Virus record (IMG/VR): IMGVR_UViG_3300029624_000036
Location: 1 to 37,371 of that record
DNA from: a virus
DNA length: 37,371 nt
Reading direction: 5' to 3' (one strand)
Shown: positions 14,566 through 21,036 of the stretch, piece after piece
Layout of the letters: each line of letters starts with the position of its first letter
How positions within the stretch are numbered: position 1 is the stretch's first letter
Translations under genes and position numbers: made by a program
Notes under the pieces: model-generated
What the model was told of the DNA's origin: nothing
Databases searched by the model: none
The model's input: the letters and a program-made list of their open reading frames with translations, nothing else

Positions 14566-14922
14566 TCAGTTTGGGATCGCCATTTGATTGCTATCCTTCG
14601 CAGCGCAGAGCTGTGAATATATGTCAGGAATGATGCCTTTCGGATTAACGATTGGATGGAAGTTAACCACGAATACACCAGAGACGTGAATGGATTGGTA
14701 ATCTGAATTCCATTGATGATCCCACTCTCTGAGTGGGGTACATCGTCTGTAGCTGGCATTGAGTTGACGGATGCCGTCTGAAATCTGCTTGCGGACCAAG
14801 CGGTATTGACGGTCGTCTTTGATCAGGTGGTTATGGAATTGCTTAGCGAAGTGCTTTGCAGCTGTATGGAGTTTGTTCTTGTCGGTGTATTCCATACCTG
14901 TGATTCTGACGAAATATTTCAT
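14566..14922 (-). CDS. Early protein, unknown function
   Basis: 118 residues, starting MKYFVRITGMEYTDKN, with a basic helical middle (YRLVRKQISDGIRQLNASYRR) and Trp-rich central part. The ATG is preceded by the AATCCTAACAC leader shared with other early genes. No family was recognised. Confidence 0.65.
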   Translation of the reverse strand: MKYFVRITGMEYTDKNKLHTAAKHFAKQFHNHLIKDDRQYRLVRKQISDGIRQLNASYRRCTPLREWDHQWNSDYQSIHVSGVFVVNFHPIVNPKGIIPDIYSQLCAAKDSNQMAIPN

Positions 14923-14939
14923 AGTTGTGTGTGTTAGGA

Positions 14940-15131
14940 TTAAGCGATTTCATTAGTGTATTGGAATTCGAATTTTTCTGAGAGTTGTCTCACATATTCA
15001 GGATTCATGATCGGCATGATATCCTTTCCCTGGTGAAGGATTTTGTGAATACGGAGCGCGTAATTGCTGAATGAGATTACGCAAGTCAGATTGACTCCGA
15101 GGATCTCTTCGCGGATTTCTTTAGTCTGCAT
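14940..15131 (-). CDS. Very small early protein, unknown function
   Basis: 63 residues from MQTKEIREEILGVN at 15129-15131; this start overlaps the stop of the upstream gene, a coupling arrangement. A longer in-frame reading exists but its N-terminus is antisense-like to the neighbour. The C-terminal part (IMNPEYVRQLSEKFEFQY) is helical. No family was recognised. Confidence 0.6.
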   Translation of the reverse strand: MQTKEIREEILGVNLTCVISFSNYALRIHKILHQGKDIMPIMNPEYVRQLSEKFEFQYTNEIA

Positions 15132-15390
15132 GGAGTAAGGAATTAAGTTTGGTTTGAATGGATAAATAATTAGTAGCAGTCTTTCCAGGAAGGATATACT
15201 GAAGGTCGGTCTCATTCTTCCGAAGGAAAGCACGGACCTGAGCATCGGTAGCATTCGGATAAAATTCAAGCCAAGTCTTGATTCGTTTGATCGACTTGAA
15301 TGCTTGAACCGTATTTCGGTAGCTACGTCCGTCTGCGATCATTCTTTCGCGCAGACGGATAAGATTAAGGACGTAAGTTCTAAGTGTCAT
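15121..15390 (-). CDS. Small basic early protein
   Basis: 89 residues, basic and helical (RLRERMIADGRSYRNTVQAF, then IKRIKTWLEFYPNAT). It has a four-base overlap with the Cro-like gene upstream and precedes the 63-residue gene. The helical, basic makeup would suit a small DNA-binding or replication accessory protein; no family was recognised. Confidence 0.6.
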   Translation of the reverse strand: MTLRTYVLNLIRLRERMIADGRSYRNTVQAFKSIKRIKTWLEFYPNATDAQVRAFLRKNETDLQYILPGKTATNYLSIQTKLNSLLHAD

Positions 15391-15617
15391 GGTGCAACTC
15401 TTTTTAATAGTTCAGTGCGTTGAGTTTTCACTGTTTCCAGAAACTCAACCGCACTGTTTAATAGTTCGGGTTGCACGATATCACTTCGAAAAAACTTACG
15501 GACGTACTCGTAGCTGAAATCGGTCTCAGCACTGAGTCGTTTGAGCCAGGAGGCACCGAGATACTCTTTGAGCTGGCTCTCGATGTTTTCTTTAATTTCG
15601 CGGTCTACTTGTGTCAT
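15387..15617 (-). CDS. Cro-like HTH regulator (first early gene)
   Basis: 76 residues from MTQVDREIKENIESQ. A helix-turn-helix is visible in WLKRLSAETDFSYEYVRKFF. It is divergent from the XRE repressor and is the first leftward early gene, the classic place for Cro. An ATG seven codons upstream is possible but is crowded into the operator region. The expected role is to switch off repressor synthesis or tune early transcription on lytic entry. Confidence 0.7.
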   Translation of the reverse strand: MTQVDREIKENIESQLKEYLGASWLKRLSAETDFSYEYVRKFFRSDIVQPELLNSAVEFLETVKTQRTELLKRVAP

Positions 15618-15633
15618 AGTTGTACAATAGTGG

Positions 15634-15646
15634 GACAAATATTGTC
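15634..15646. promoter_or_regulatory. Operator candidate in the divergent control region
   Basis: GACAAATATTGTC is a perfect inverted repeat with half-site TTGTC, 17 bases before the Cro-like start. The same half-site recurs at 15664-15679 (TTGTC-N6-GGCAA) and in the two sites past the repressor gene. Confidence 0.6.
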
Positions 15647-15663
15647 TAATATAGGTTAAAAAC

Positions 15664-15679
15664 TTGTCAAATAAGGCAA
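15664..15679. promoter_or_regulatory. Second operator candidate (imperfect)
   Basis: TTGTC AAATAA GGCAA: one full and one near half-site in the divergent promoter region, between the Cro-like and repressor starts. Confidence 0.45.
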
Positions 15680-15697
15680 AGAATTGTTGACATTAGG

Positions 15698-15729
15698 TTG
15701 TTAATTTTCTTTAACTTGCTATACCTTAG
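15698..15729 (+). promoter_or_regulatory. Probable promoter of the XRE repressor
   Basis: TTG at 15698-15700 and TACCTTAG (15722-15729, one mismatch to TAnnTTTG) are spaced about 21 bases apart, as in Bacteroidota promoters. The repressor ATG is only 13 bases further on, so the leader would be extremely short. Confidence 0.45.
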
Positions 15730-15741
15730 TTCATACCGATT

Positions 15742-16053
15742 ATGAAGTTTTCCAACCTCAGAAAATCCAGAAAAAGGGCTGATCTCACCTTGCAAGATGT
15801 GGCAGATGAGCTTGGATATTCTGTGAGTGGTTACAGTAAAATTGAAAGCGGTGTGACCAACCTTTTGGCCGAGGATGCTATGAAACTTTCAAAGCTCTTT
15901 GGCGTGACCGTCGATGAACTATTGACGGAGGAAAAACCCAAACCAACAATTCAGGATGTTCCCAATGTGATCTTGATCGGGGACGTGAAGAAAAACACAC
16001 CTGAAGGTGCTCGTTTTTTGGAGAGACTTAACGATCTGTTAAGAGGAGAATAA
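15742..16053 (+). CDS. XRE-family phage repressor
   Basis: 103 residues. The N-terminal helix-turn-helix is clear: LTLQDVADELGYSVSGYSKIESG (about 15-37), then a short tail (LERLNDLLRGE) that may dimerise. No protease-type C-terminal domain is present, so induction would not be by LexA/CI-style self-cleavage. It is the rightward member of a divergent pair with the Cro-like gene and is followed by a hairpin and a terminator. It is the likely lysogeny repressor, binding the TTGTC-type operators around it. Confidence 0.9.
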   Translation: MKFSNLRKSRKRADLTLQDVADELGYSVSGYSKIESGVTNLLAEDAMKLSKLFGVTVDELLTEEKPKPTIQDVPNVILIGDVKKNTPEGARFLERLNDLLRGE

Positions 16054-16071
16054 TCGGCAAAAACTAAGTGC

Positions 16072-16090
16072 GGAGAAGGTTTCCTTCTCC
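16072..16090 (+). other. Hairpin just past the repressor stop
   Basis: GGAGAAGG TTT CCTTCTCC, a perfect 8-bp stem 19 bases after the repressor stop. No T-run follows, so it may be an mRNA 3' end or a pause site rather than a full terminator. Confidence 0.55.
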
Positions 16091-16096
16091 TGTCTC

Positions 16097-16118
16097 GGGA
16101 CACGAACGGGACAGCACT
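16097..16118. repeat. Phased direct repeat GGGACA, copy 1
   Basis: GGGACA at 16097 and GGGACAGCACT at 16108, 11 bases apart. The same pair recurs at 16288-16309 with identical spacing. Proposed binding sites for a regulator, excisionase or the integrase arm domain. Confidence 0.6.
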
Positions 16119-16124
16119 TGAAAA

Positions 16125-16145
16125 AATTGTCGGATTTCGACAATT
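16125..16145. promoter_or_regulatory. Operator candidate upstream of the integrase
   Basis: AATTGTCG and CGACAATT arms separated by five bases. Same half-site (TTGTC) and same 5-bp spacer as the site at 16200-16218. Confidence 0.6.
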
Positions 16146-16199
16146 CTGAAAAAGTTAAAATATTGGTAATCAGAGGATGACTTTTGAGACTTTGCCGAA

Positions 16200-16218
16200 A
16201 TTGTCCTATTCGGACAAT
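16200..16218. promoter_or_regulatory. Operator candidate upstream of the integrase
   Basis: ATTGTCC TATTC GGACAAT, matching the layout of the site at 16125-16145. Both lie between the repressor and the integrase and may let the repressor control integrase expression. Confidence 0.6.
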
Positions 16219-16239
16219 CCCTCCTTCTCCGCCCGACCT

Positions 16240-16275
16240 CCGAAAGCCCTGTATTGACGGGGCTTTCGGCTTTTT
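16240..16275 (+). terminator. Rho-independent terminator after the repressor
   Basis: CCGAAAGCCC and GGGCTTTCGG with a ten-base loop, then CTTTTT. It separates repressor transcription from the integrase, so the integrase probably has its own promoter. Confidence 0.88.
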
Positions 16276-16287
16276 AAAGAGTTAAAC

Positions 16288-16309
16288 GGGACAGTTGGGG
16301 GACAGCACT
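16288..16309. repeat. Phased direct repeat GGGACA, copy 2
   Basis: GGGACA at 16288 and GGGACAGCACT at 16299, 11 bases apart, matching copy 1 at 16097-16118. It lies 35 bases before the integrase ATG, so bound protein could affect integrase transcription. Confidence 0.6.
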
Positions 16310-16326
16310 AAAGAACTCATTTTCAT

Positions 16327-16343
16327 CCTCTTAAATAAAGAGG
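16327..16343 (+). promoter_or_regulatory. Hairpin ending one base before the integrase ATG
   Basis: CCTCTT and AAGAGG arms around AAATA; the right arm abuts the start codon at 16345. It could mask translation initiation, but the stem is short. Confidence 0.4.
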
Positions 16344-16344
16344 G

Positions 16345-17502
16345 ATGGAATTTGGAAAAAGGATTTCAGTGGAAACAAGAACTCATGTTGAATACATACC
16401 AGCGAAGTTGACCGAAGGGAAAGTTTGGTTCGTTTCGTTTTATGCTTGGGACCCAATCCAGCATAAATTAAGGAGGAAACGAATCAAGCTGATGCGAATT
16501 GATGGCGTAACGGCTCGAAGAAAGTTTGCTCATGAAATGATTCGCAAGATCAACCGAGATTTAGAAAATGGTTGGTCCCCCTGGACAGAGCAGCTCGCAC
16601 CGAAAGGGCTTCACAAATTATCGGATGCGTTGGAGACGTATCTGGAGAAGAAACTAAGGGAAGTTGACGGGCTGAATTCTGCCCGAACTTACAAGAGTGC
16701 CGTGAAGCTCTTGAAGGATTGGATGCTGGCAACGAATCGCATGGGTATGTATGCCGTTGACTTCAAGAAGCGAGATGCCCAGGCATATCTCGATTATTGT
16801 ATAGAGGTGAAAAATCTGAGTGCCACCACCAGGAACAATCGTCTGACGATCTGCAAAGCGATGTTCGGATGGTTACAGGAAAGAGAGTATATCAATACGA
16901 ATCCTTTCCGAAACATTCACAACCTGAAGCAAAAGGAGAAAATCCGTCAAGTGATTCCCGATGAAAAGAGGGAGGCGATCAGGCAGTACTTAATGGAGAA
17001 TGACCGAATGATGCTCTTGTGCTGTTATCTGATGTTTTACACTGAGATCCGACCAAGCGAGCAAGTGAGGCTAAAGGTGTCGAATCTTGACCTGGAGCGT
17101 GGTATTATCATGGTCCCTGGTGAGGCCGCCAAGAACTCGAAAGTTCGGGTGGTCACAATTCCGACTCCTTTTAAGGCATATCTACACCAATTTGATTGGG
17201 GGCAATATCCTCCGAACTATTACTTGATCGGCAAGGGTTGGGAGCCGAACAAGGATCAGCTTCATCCGAAGCTAATCAGTTCCAAGTGGAAAATCATACG
17301 GAGAGAAGTTGGGCTTCCGATGAAGTATCAATTCTATTCGTTGAGAGATTCGGGCATCGTCTGGATGCTTCAACAAGGGATCAGTCCCGAAGAAGTGATG
17401 AAGCAAGCTGGACATGGGAATTTAGCCATGACCACTAAATACATCAACCATTCCGTTCGGGGAGCTGTGGATAGCATTCGTGATTTGTCAGGTGGTTTTT
17501 AG
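16345..17502 (+). CDS. int: Tyrosine recombinase (phage integrase)
   Basis: 385 residues. Catalytic layout: first Arg in TEIRPSEQ (Arg236), a lysine in AKNSKVRVV (262-270), box II FYSLRDSG (Arg334, with Tyr331 where many have His), GHGNLAMTTKYI with His357 and the nucleophile Tyr366. A SAM-like core-binding domain precedes it (LSDALETYLEKKL at about 92-104; TYKSAVKLLKDWM at about 115-127). The His-to-Tyr variant of box II is common in Bacteroidota recombinases. The repeats right after its stop (17517-17595) are the natural place for attP. It would integrate and excise the phage genome. Confidence 0.93.
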   Translation: MEFGKRISVETRTHVEYIPAKLTEGKVWFVSFYAWDPIQHKLRRKRIKLMRIDGVTARRKFAHEMIRKINRDLENGWSPWTEQLAPKGLHKLSDALETYLEKKLREVDGLNSARTYKSAVKLLKDWMLATNRMGMYAVDFKKRDAQAYLDYCIEVKNLSATTRNNRLTICKAMFGWLQEREYINTNPFRNIHNLKQKEKIRQVIPDEKREAIRQYLMENDRMMLLCCYLMFYTEIRPSEQVRLKVSNLDLERGIIMVPGEAAKNSKVRVVTIPTPFKAYLHQFDWGQYPPNYYLIGKGWEPNKDQLHPKLISSKWKIIRREVGLPMKYQFYSLRDSGIVWMLQQGISPEEVMKQAGHGNLAMTTKYINHSVRGAVDSIRDLSGGF

Positions 17503-17516
17503 CGCAAACTTTGTCG

Positions 17517-17595
17517 TTTGTTACAAATAGAAAAAAATCATCACGTCAGCCTTTGCTGACGAGGGATTCGTCGATGTAACAAATGTTTTGTAACA
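17517..17595. repeat. TGTAACA repeat locus B, candidate attP region
   Basis: TTTGTTACAAATA (17517-17529), a hairpin (17544-17561), then a 21-bp element (17575-17595) identical to 11027-11047 of locus A. Spacing between the elements is 45 bases here and 46 in locus A, and the order and orientation are the same. The position between the integrase stop and the tape-measure stop is typical for attP, and the repeats could be integrase arm sites. Confidence 0.72.
17531..17561 (-). terminator. Possible terminator of the tail operon, leftward
   Basis: CGTCAGC and GCTGACG around CTTT; read leftward the stem is followed, after six bases, by a run of seven T. It lies inside repeat locus B, where the tail operon and the integrase converge. 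Confidence 0.5.
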
Positions 17596-17596
17596 A

Positions 17597-20554
17597 TCAA
17601 TTTCGGGAGATCATTGTTCGGGAAATGTTTTCATCCTCCCGATCATTGAATCGATTCAGATCCTCCTTTGAAAGAATCACCTGTTGATTCCTCTGAGAAG
17701 CTATAATGTTAGAACCAAGTAGCCTGATTTCAGATATAAGCGGATTGATGTCTAACGAGCTTGGCGCGTCATTGAGGATCTGTTGGCTTTGCCTGAAAGT
17801 CAAACCGTCATTGATTGCTGAGAAGTTTGGTTGTGGAACGGGTTGAGCGAAGTTTCTTGAAGCATTCAAGAGCTGAGTGATCTCCGCAGGTACAACCTGT
17901 GAACCGAGCGGGAGATTGACTTGCTCCCTTCCCTGGTCTCCGACAACTGCCGAACCACCAAAGAAGCTGGTTCCTTCTGCGAACTCAGGTGGTGGAGGCA
18001 TTTGAATTGGTGGGATCAGTGAATCAAAGAGAGCACTAACCGCAGCTCCTGCGAGTGCTCCAGTCAATATTCCAAGTGGTCCGAACTTGGCAAGTTCTTT
18101 TGCAACCACGGCTGCAATGGCTTGGTTGATCTGTTCTTTGATGATAGAGCGAAGGGTTTGCATGACGGCAATCGCAGCTTCGTGTTCGTTCTGAGCTGCC
18201 TCAACCGCAGCTATTCCCCGCATGAATGCGCTGTTTACAGCAGCTTCAGCGGCTCTGCGTCTCCAATCAATTTCCTGTTGGATTCTTTTCTCGTCTTTCT
18301 TGTGAAGTTTTTCCTTGACCTGATCTTCTTTTTTAGCGGCATTGATTTTCAGCTCCATGAGCTGAATCTCGGTCTGAGCTATTTCGCGATCAATGGCAAC
18401 GGTGTCTTTTCCGAACCGCTCCATGGCTTCTTTCTCCATGAGCAAATAGGTCAGTTTGATTCCGAGCTTTTCTTCTTCAAAGAGTTCAGCTGAAATGAGC
18501 TGTTCCGCTCGATGCTGTTCCAGGTAGAGCATTTCAGCATCCGCAGCTGCTTTGATTTCATCAAGTGCAGCTTGAACGGGATCTGTTGCTTCCGTGGTTG
18601 AAGTGCCTTGCCCTGTGGGTCCTTGGGCTGCTTGGACGGGATCGGGCGTTACTCCACCAGAGGAAACACCGCTCCAAACATTGTCGATCATTTCAGCCAA
18701 CTCAGGATATTCTTCTTTGAGTTGTTGAACCATGTCGAGGTTGTCTTTTTTGACTTGGTTGAGTTCATCGACTGCAACGCGAGCTTCACGTTGTTCGCGG
18801 GAGAGTTCATTGGAGGCTACGGCAAGATCAGAAAGGAAGCGTGCTTCATCATTGGCGGGAGTGGTGATACCCGAAAGTTGGTTCATGTTATAGGCAGCAG
18901 TCTCACCGAGACCGTCGAGAGCTTCCTGAATACTGCGGTACGAAGTACCGAGGTTTTGATTTGCTTCTGCAAGAATCCCATTGGCTCTTATTTGCGCTTC
19001 GAGTTCCTCTGTTTTTTCATCGGCAGCATCTTCGGCAGCTTCCTGGAGACGTTCTTTTTGTTTTTGGAGCATGATCTCGATGAAGAATTGTTGGTTGACC
19101 GCTTTCATAGCGGCTTCGAGTTCATGGTATGAAGCTGTTTCTAGATTGATATTGGTAAGCCTGGCACCGTATTGGGATTGAAGTTCTTTAATGATCTTCA
19201 ATCGGTTTTCTTCGGTGGTATTGGTGTCCATCAATGTTTGCATGAGACCGTTGAAAGAACGTCTCTGTTTCTCGATTCCTTCGGAAACAGGTACTTCGAG
19301 GAAATTCTTGAATGACTTGACGGTATCTTTTACAGCGTCATTGAGAGCGGAGCTTACCCAAATAGCATTCAATCGCTTTCCTATTTTTTCAAGATCACCC
19401 GCAAGGGTGTTGTTTTTCACTGAGAATTCTGTGGTCAATGAAATGCCTTCATCAAACGCTCTGTTTGCCAGTGTTTGTTGTTCGCGTAGGAGCTTGGTAT
19501 TTCCACCAAGGGCTGCGAGTACTTGAATGGCTCGTGATCCATTGATACCGAGCTGATCAAACTTTTGGGTAAGAACTCCAAGACCTTCGTTGTTTCCAGC
19601 GAGTCCTTCCAGGAATAAAAGGAAGGCTTCATTGGCATCGGTTTCGAGCAAAGAAGAGAACTCACTAAGCTCTACGCCAGCTACCTTGGCGTAAGTAGCG
19701 GTATCATCAAACATTCCTACAATGGCTTGACTAATGGCTGTCGAGGACATTTCGGTTCGTTGGCCGAGGCTGTCAAGGGTTGCCCCCATAGCTGCGATCT
19801 GATCAACGGTGATTCCCGATTGAGAACCGATTCCCGCAAGGCGGCTGGTAAAGCCGACGATATTGGCTTCAGCGGCTTCGGAGCTTGCACCGAGCTCGTT
19901 GATGACAGAACCGATTTTGAGCATTCCCTGTTCATAGCCGAAGAGTTCTGAAGTTCCGAAAAGGTTGTTGAGTTTACCGATGGTTTTAATGGCATCGTCT
20001 CCGAGATCCTCCCCAAGAGCTACATCAATCTGATCTGCTGCTTTGACGAAGGCAGAAAGATTTTCCACTCCTGTGATTCCGAGTTTACCCGCATCACGAG
20101 CCAGCTCGAGTAGTCGGGTTCTTGAAGTTCTGGTGTCGATCATTTTGAGGCTTGCGCTCAAAGCTCGAACACCTTCGTCCGTAAGCCCTGTGGTTTTTCT
20201 GACGTCTGCAAAGGAATCGGAGAGTTTGGCATTTCCGTCAATTACGTTTTGTCCGAAGGCGACGAGGCGCTGTAAACCTTCCTGGACGACCATTCCAGCA
20301 CCGACACCAATGGCAGTTGATTTAACTGTCTCCCAGGAACGGTTCACGCCTCGAATCTTCTGTCGGTGCTGATCAAGAACTTTGTTCAGTCTGCCTAGTT
20401 TTTTGGTAGCCTCATTGTATTCCTTTTGGGATAACGTGCTCCGATTGATATAGGAATTCAAGCGACGAACTTCGGAGCGAATTTCCGAGATGGACTTACG
20501 AGCGTTTTTGCTGTCAACGTAAAGATTTACGTACCGATTTTCAGTTGCGGACAT
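17597..20554 (-). CDS. Phage tail tape measure protein (TP901 type)
   Basis: 985 residues. The N-terminal region is coiled-coil (LSQKEYNEATKKLGRLNKV), followed by the conserved tape-measure core (FADVRKTTGLTDEGVRALS, ISQAIVGMFDDTATYAKVAG, GINGSRAIQVLAALGG), a long helical part with hydrophobic stretches (LGILTGALAGAAVSALF) and a C-terminal domain. It sets tail length and forms the inner tail filament. Proteins of this family are usually encoded near baseplate genes; here it is the last gene of the leftward tail operon, ending next to repeat locus B. Confidence 0.92.
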   Translation of the reverse strand: MSATENRYVNLYVDSKNARKSISEIRSEVRRLNSYINRSTLSQKEYNEATKKLGRLNKVLDQHRQKIRGVNRSWETVKSTAIGVGAGMVVQEGLQRLVAFGQNVIDGNAKLSDSFADVRKTTGLTDEGVRALSASLKMIDTRTSRTRLLELARDAGKLGITGVENLSAFVKAADQIDVALGEDLGDDAIKTIGKLNNLFGTSELFGYEQGMLKIGSVINELGASSEAAEANIVGFTSRLAGIGSQSGITVDQIAAMGATLDSLGQRTEMSSTAISQAIVGMFDDTATYAKVAGVELSEFSSLLETDANEAFLLFLEGLAGNNEGLGVLTQKFDQLGINGSRAIQVLAALGGNTKLLREQQTLANRAFDEGISLTTEFSVKNNTLAGDLEKIGKRLNAIWVSSALNDAVKDTVKSFKNFLEVPVSEGIEKQRRSFNGLMQTLMDTNTTEENRLKIIKELQSQYGARLTNINLETASYHELEAAMKAVNQQFFIEIMLQKQKERLQEAAEDAADEKTEELEAQIRANGILAEANQNLGTSYRSIQEALDGLGETAAYNMNQLSGITTPANDEARFLSDLAVASNELSREQREARVAVDELNQVKKDNLDMVQQLKEEYPELAEMIDNVWSGVSSGGVTPDPVQAAQGPTGQGTSTTEATDPVQAALDEIKAAADAEMLYLEQHRAEQLISAELFEEEKLGIKLTYLLMEKEAMERFGKDTVAIDREIAQTEIQLMELKINAAKKEDQVKEKLHKKDEKRIQQEIDWRRRAAEAAVNSAFMRGIAAVEAAQNEHEAAIAVMQTLRSIIKEQINQAIAAVVAKELAKFGPLGILTGALAGAAVSALFDSLIPPIQMPPPPEFAEGTSFFGGSAVVGDQGREQVNLPLGSQVVPAEITQLLNASRNFAQPVPQPNFSAINDGLTFRQSQQILNDAPSSLDINPLISEIRLLGSNIIASQRNQQVILSKEDLNRFNDREDENISRTMISRN

Positions 20555-20608
20555 AGGTGGGAAATTGTGGGAGTAAATTAAACGGGAGGTTCATTGGGCT
20601 AAAGGACA

Positions 20609-21034
20609 TCAGATACGGTAGTTACGACCAAGGTTCTTATTCATGTCAGCGTCGAATTGCGCTACCATGTCGTCACCTTTTAGAGCGGACATGGTATCGG
20701 CAAGGTCTGGTATGATGGATTCAAAGGCATCTGTGATCCATGGAGCTGGTGTACGTGGTGAAGTCGATTCTGAATTTGCGTCTTTACCACCAGGCCAGCC
20801 ACGACCTGCACCGTGTTCACGAATGATCCCGTATCGATAGGTTCGTAATTTGATGCCGACGAAAGAGGTGTCCTGTTTCGCCAGCTTGTACCCGACATGA
20901 GATTTTAATCGGCCTGACGGGTTTTTAAGCATAGCACTCAAATTCGACTTGGCCTTTTTGACTAAGCGACGAGCTGCCTTCTGCATTTCTGCGTTAGCGT
21001 GTTCGTTGACTACCCAAAAAAGTGTTGCGTCCAT
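20609..21034 (-). CDS. Probable tail or neck completion protein (HK97 gp10-like size)
   Basis: 141 residues. The basic N-terminal helical part (ARRLVKKAKSNLSAMLKN) followed by GRLKSHVGYKLA and a Gly-rich segment (REHGAGRGWPGG) resembles HK97 gp10-type tail-completion proteins, but the identification is by pattern and place only. It lies between the tape measure and the PKD/leucine-rich protein. Confidence 0.5.
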   Translation of the reverse strand: MDATLFWVVNEHANAEMQKAARRLVKKAKSNLSAMLKNPSGRLKSHVGYKLAKQDTSFVGIKLRTYRYGIIREHGAGRGWPGGKDANSESTSPRTPAPWITDAFESIIPDLADTMSALKGDDMVAQFDADMNKNLGRNYRI

Positions 21035-21036
21035 AG

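Noticed and set aside
17544-17561. Hairpin in locus B as the integrase terminator (rightward)
   Set aside because: No T-run follows on the plus strand; the T-run is on the leftward side.
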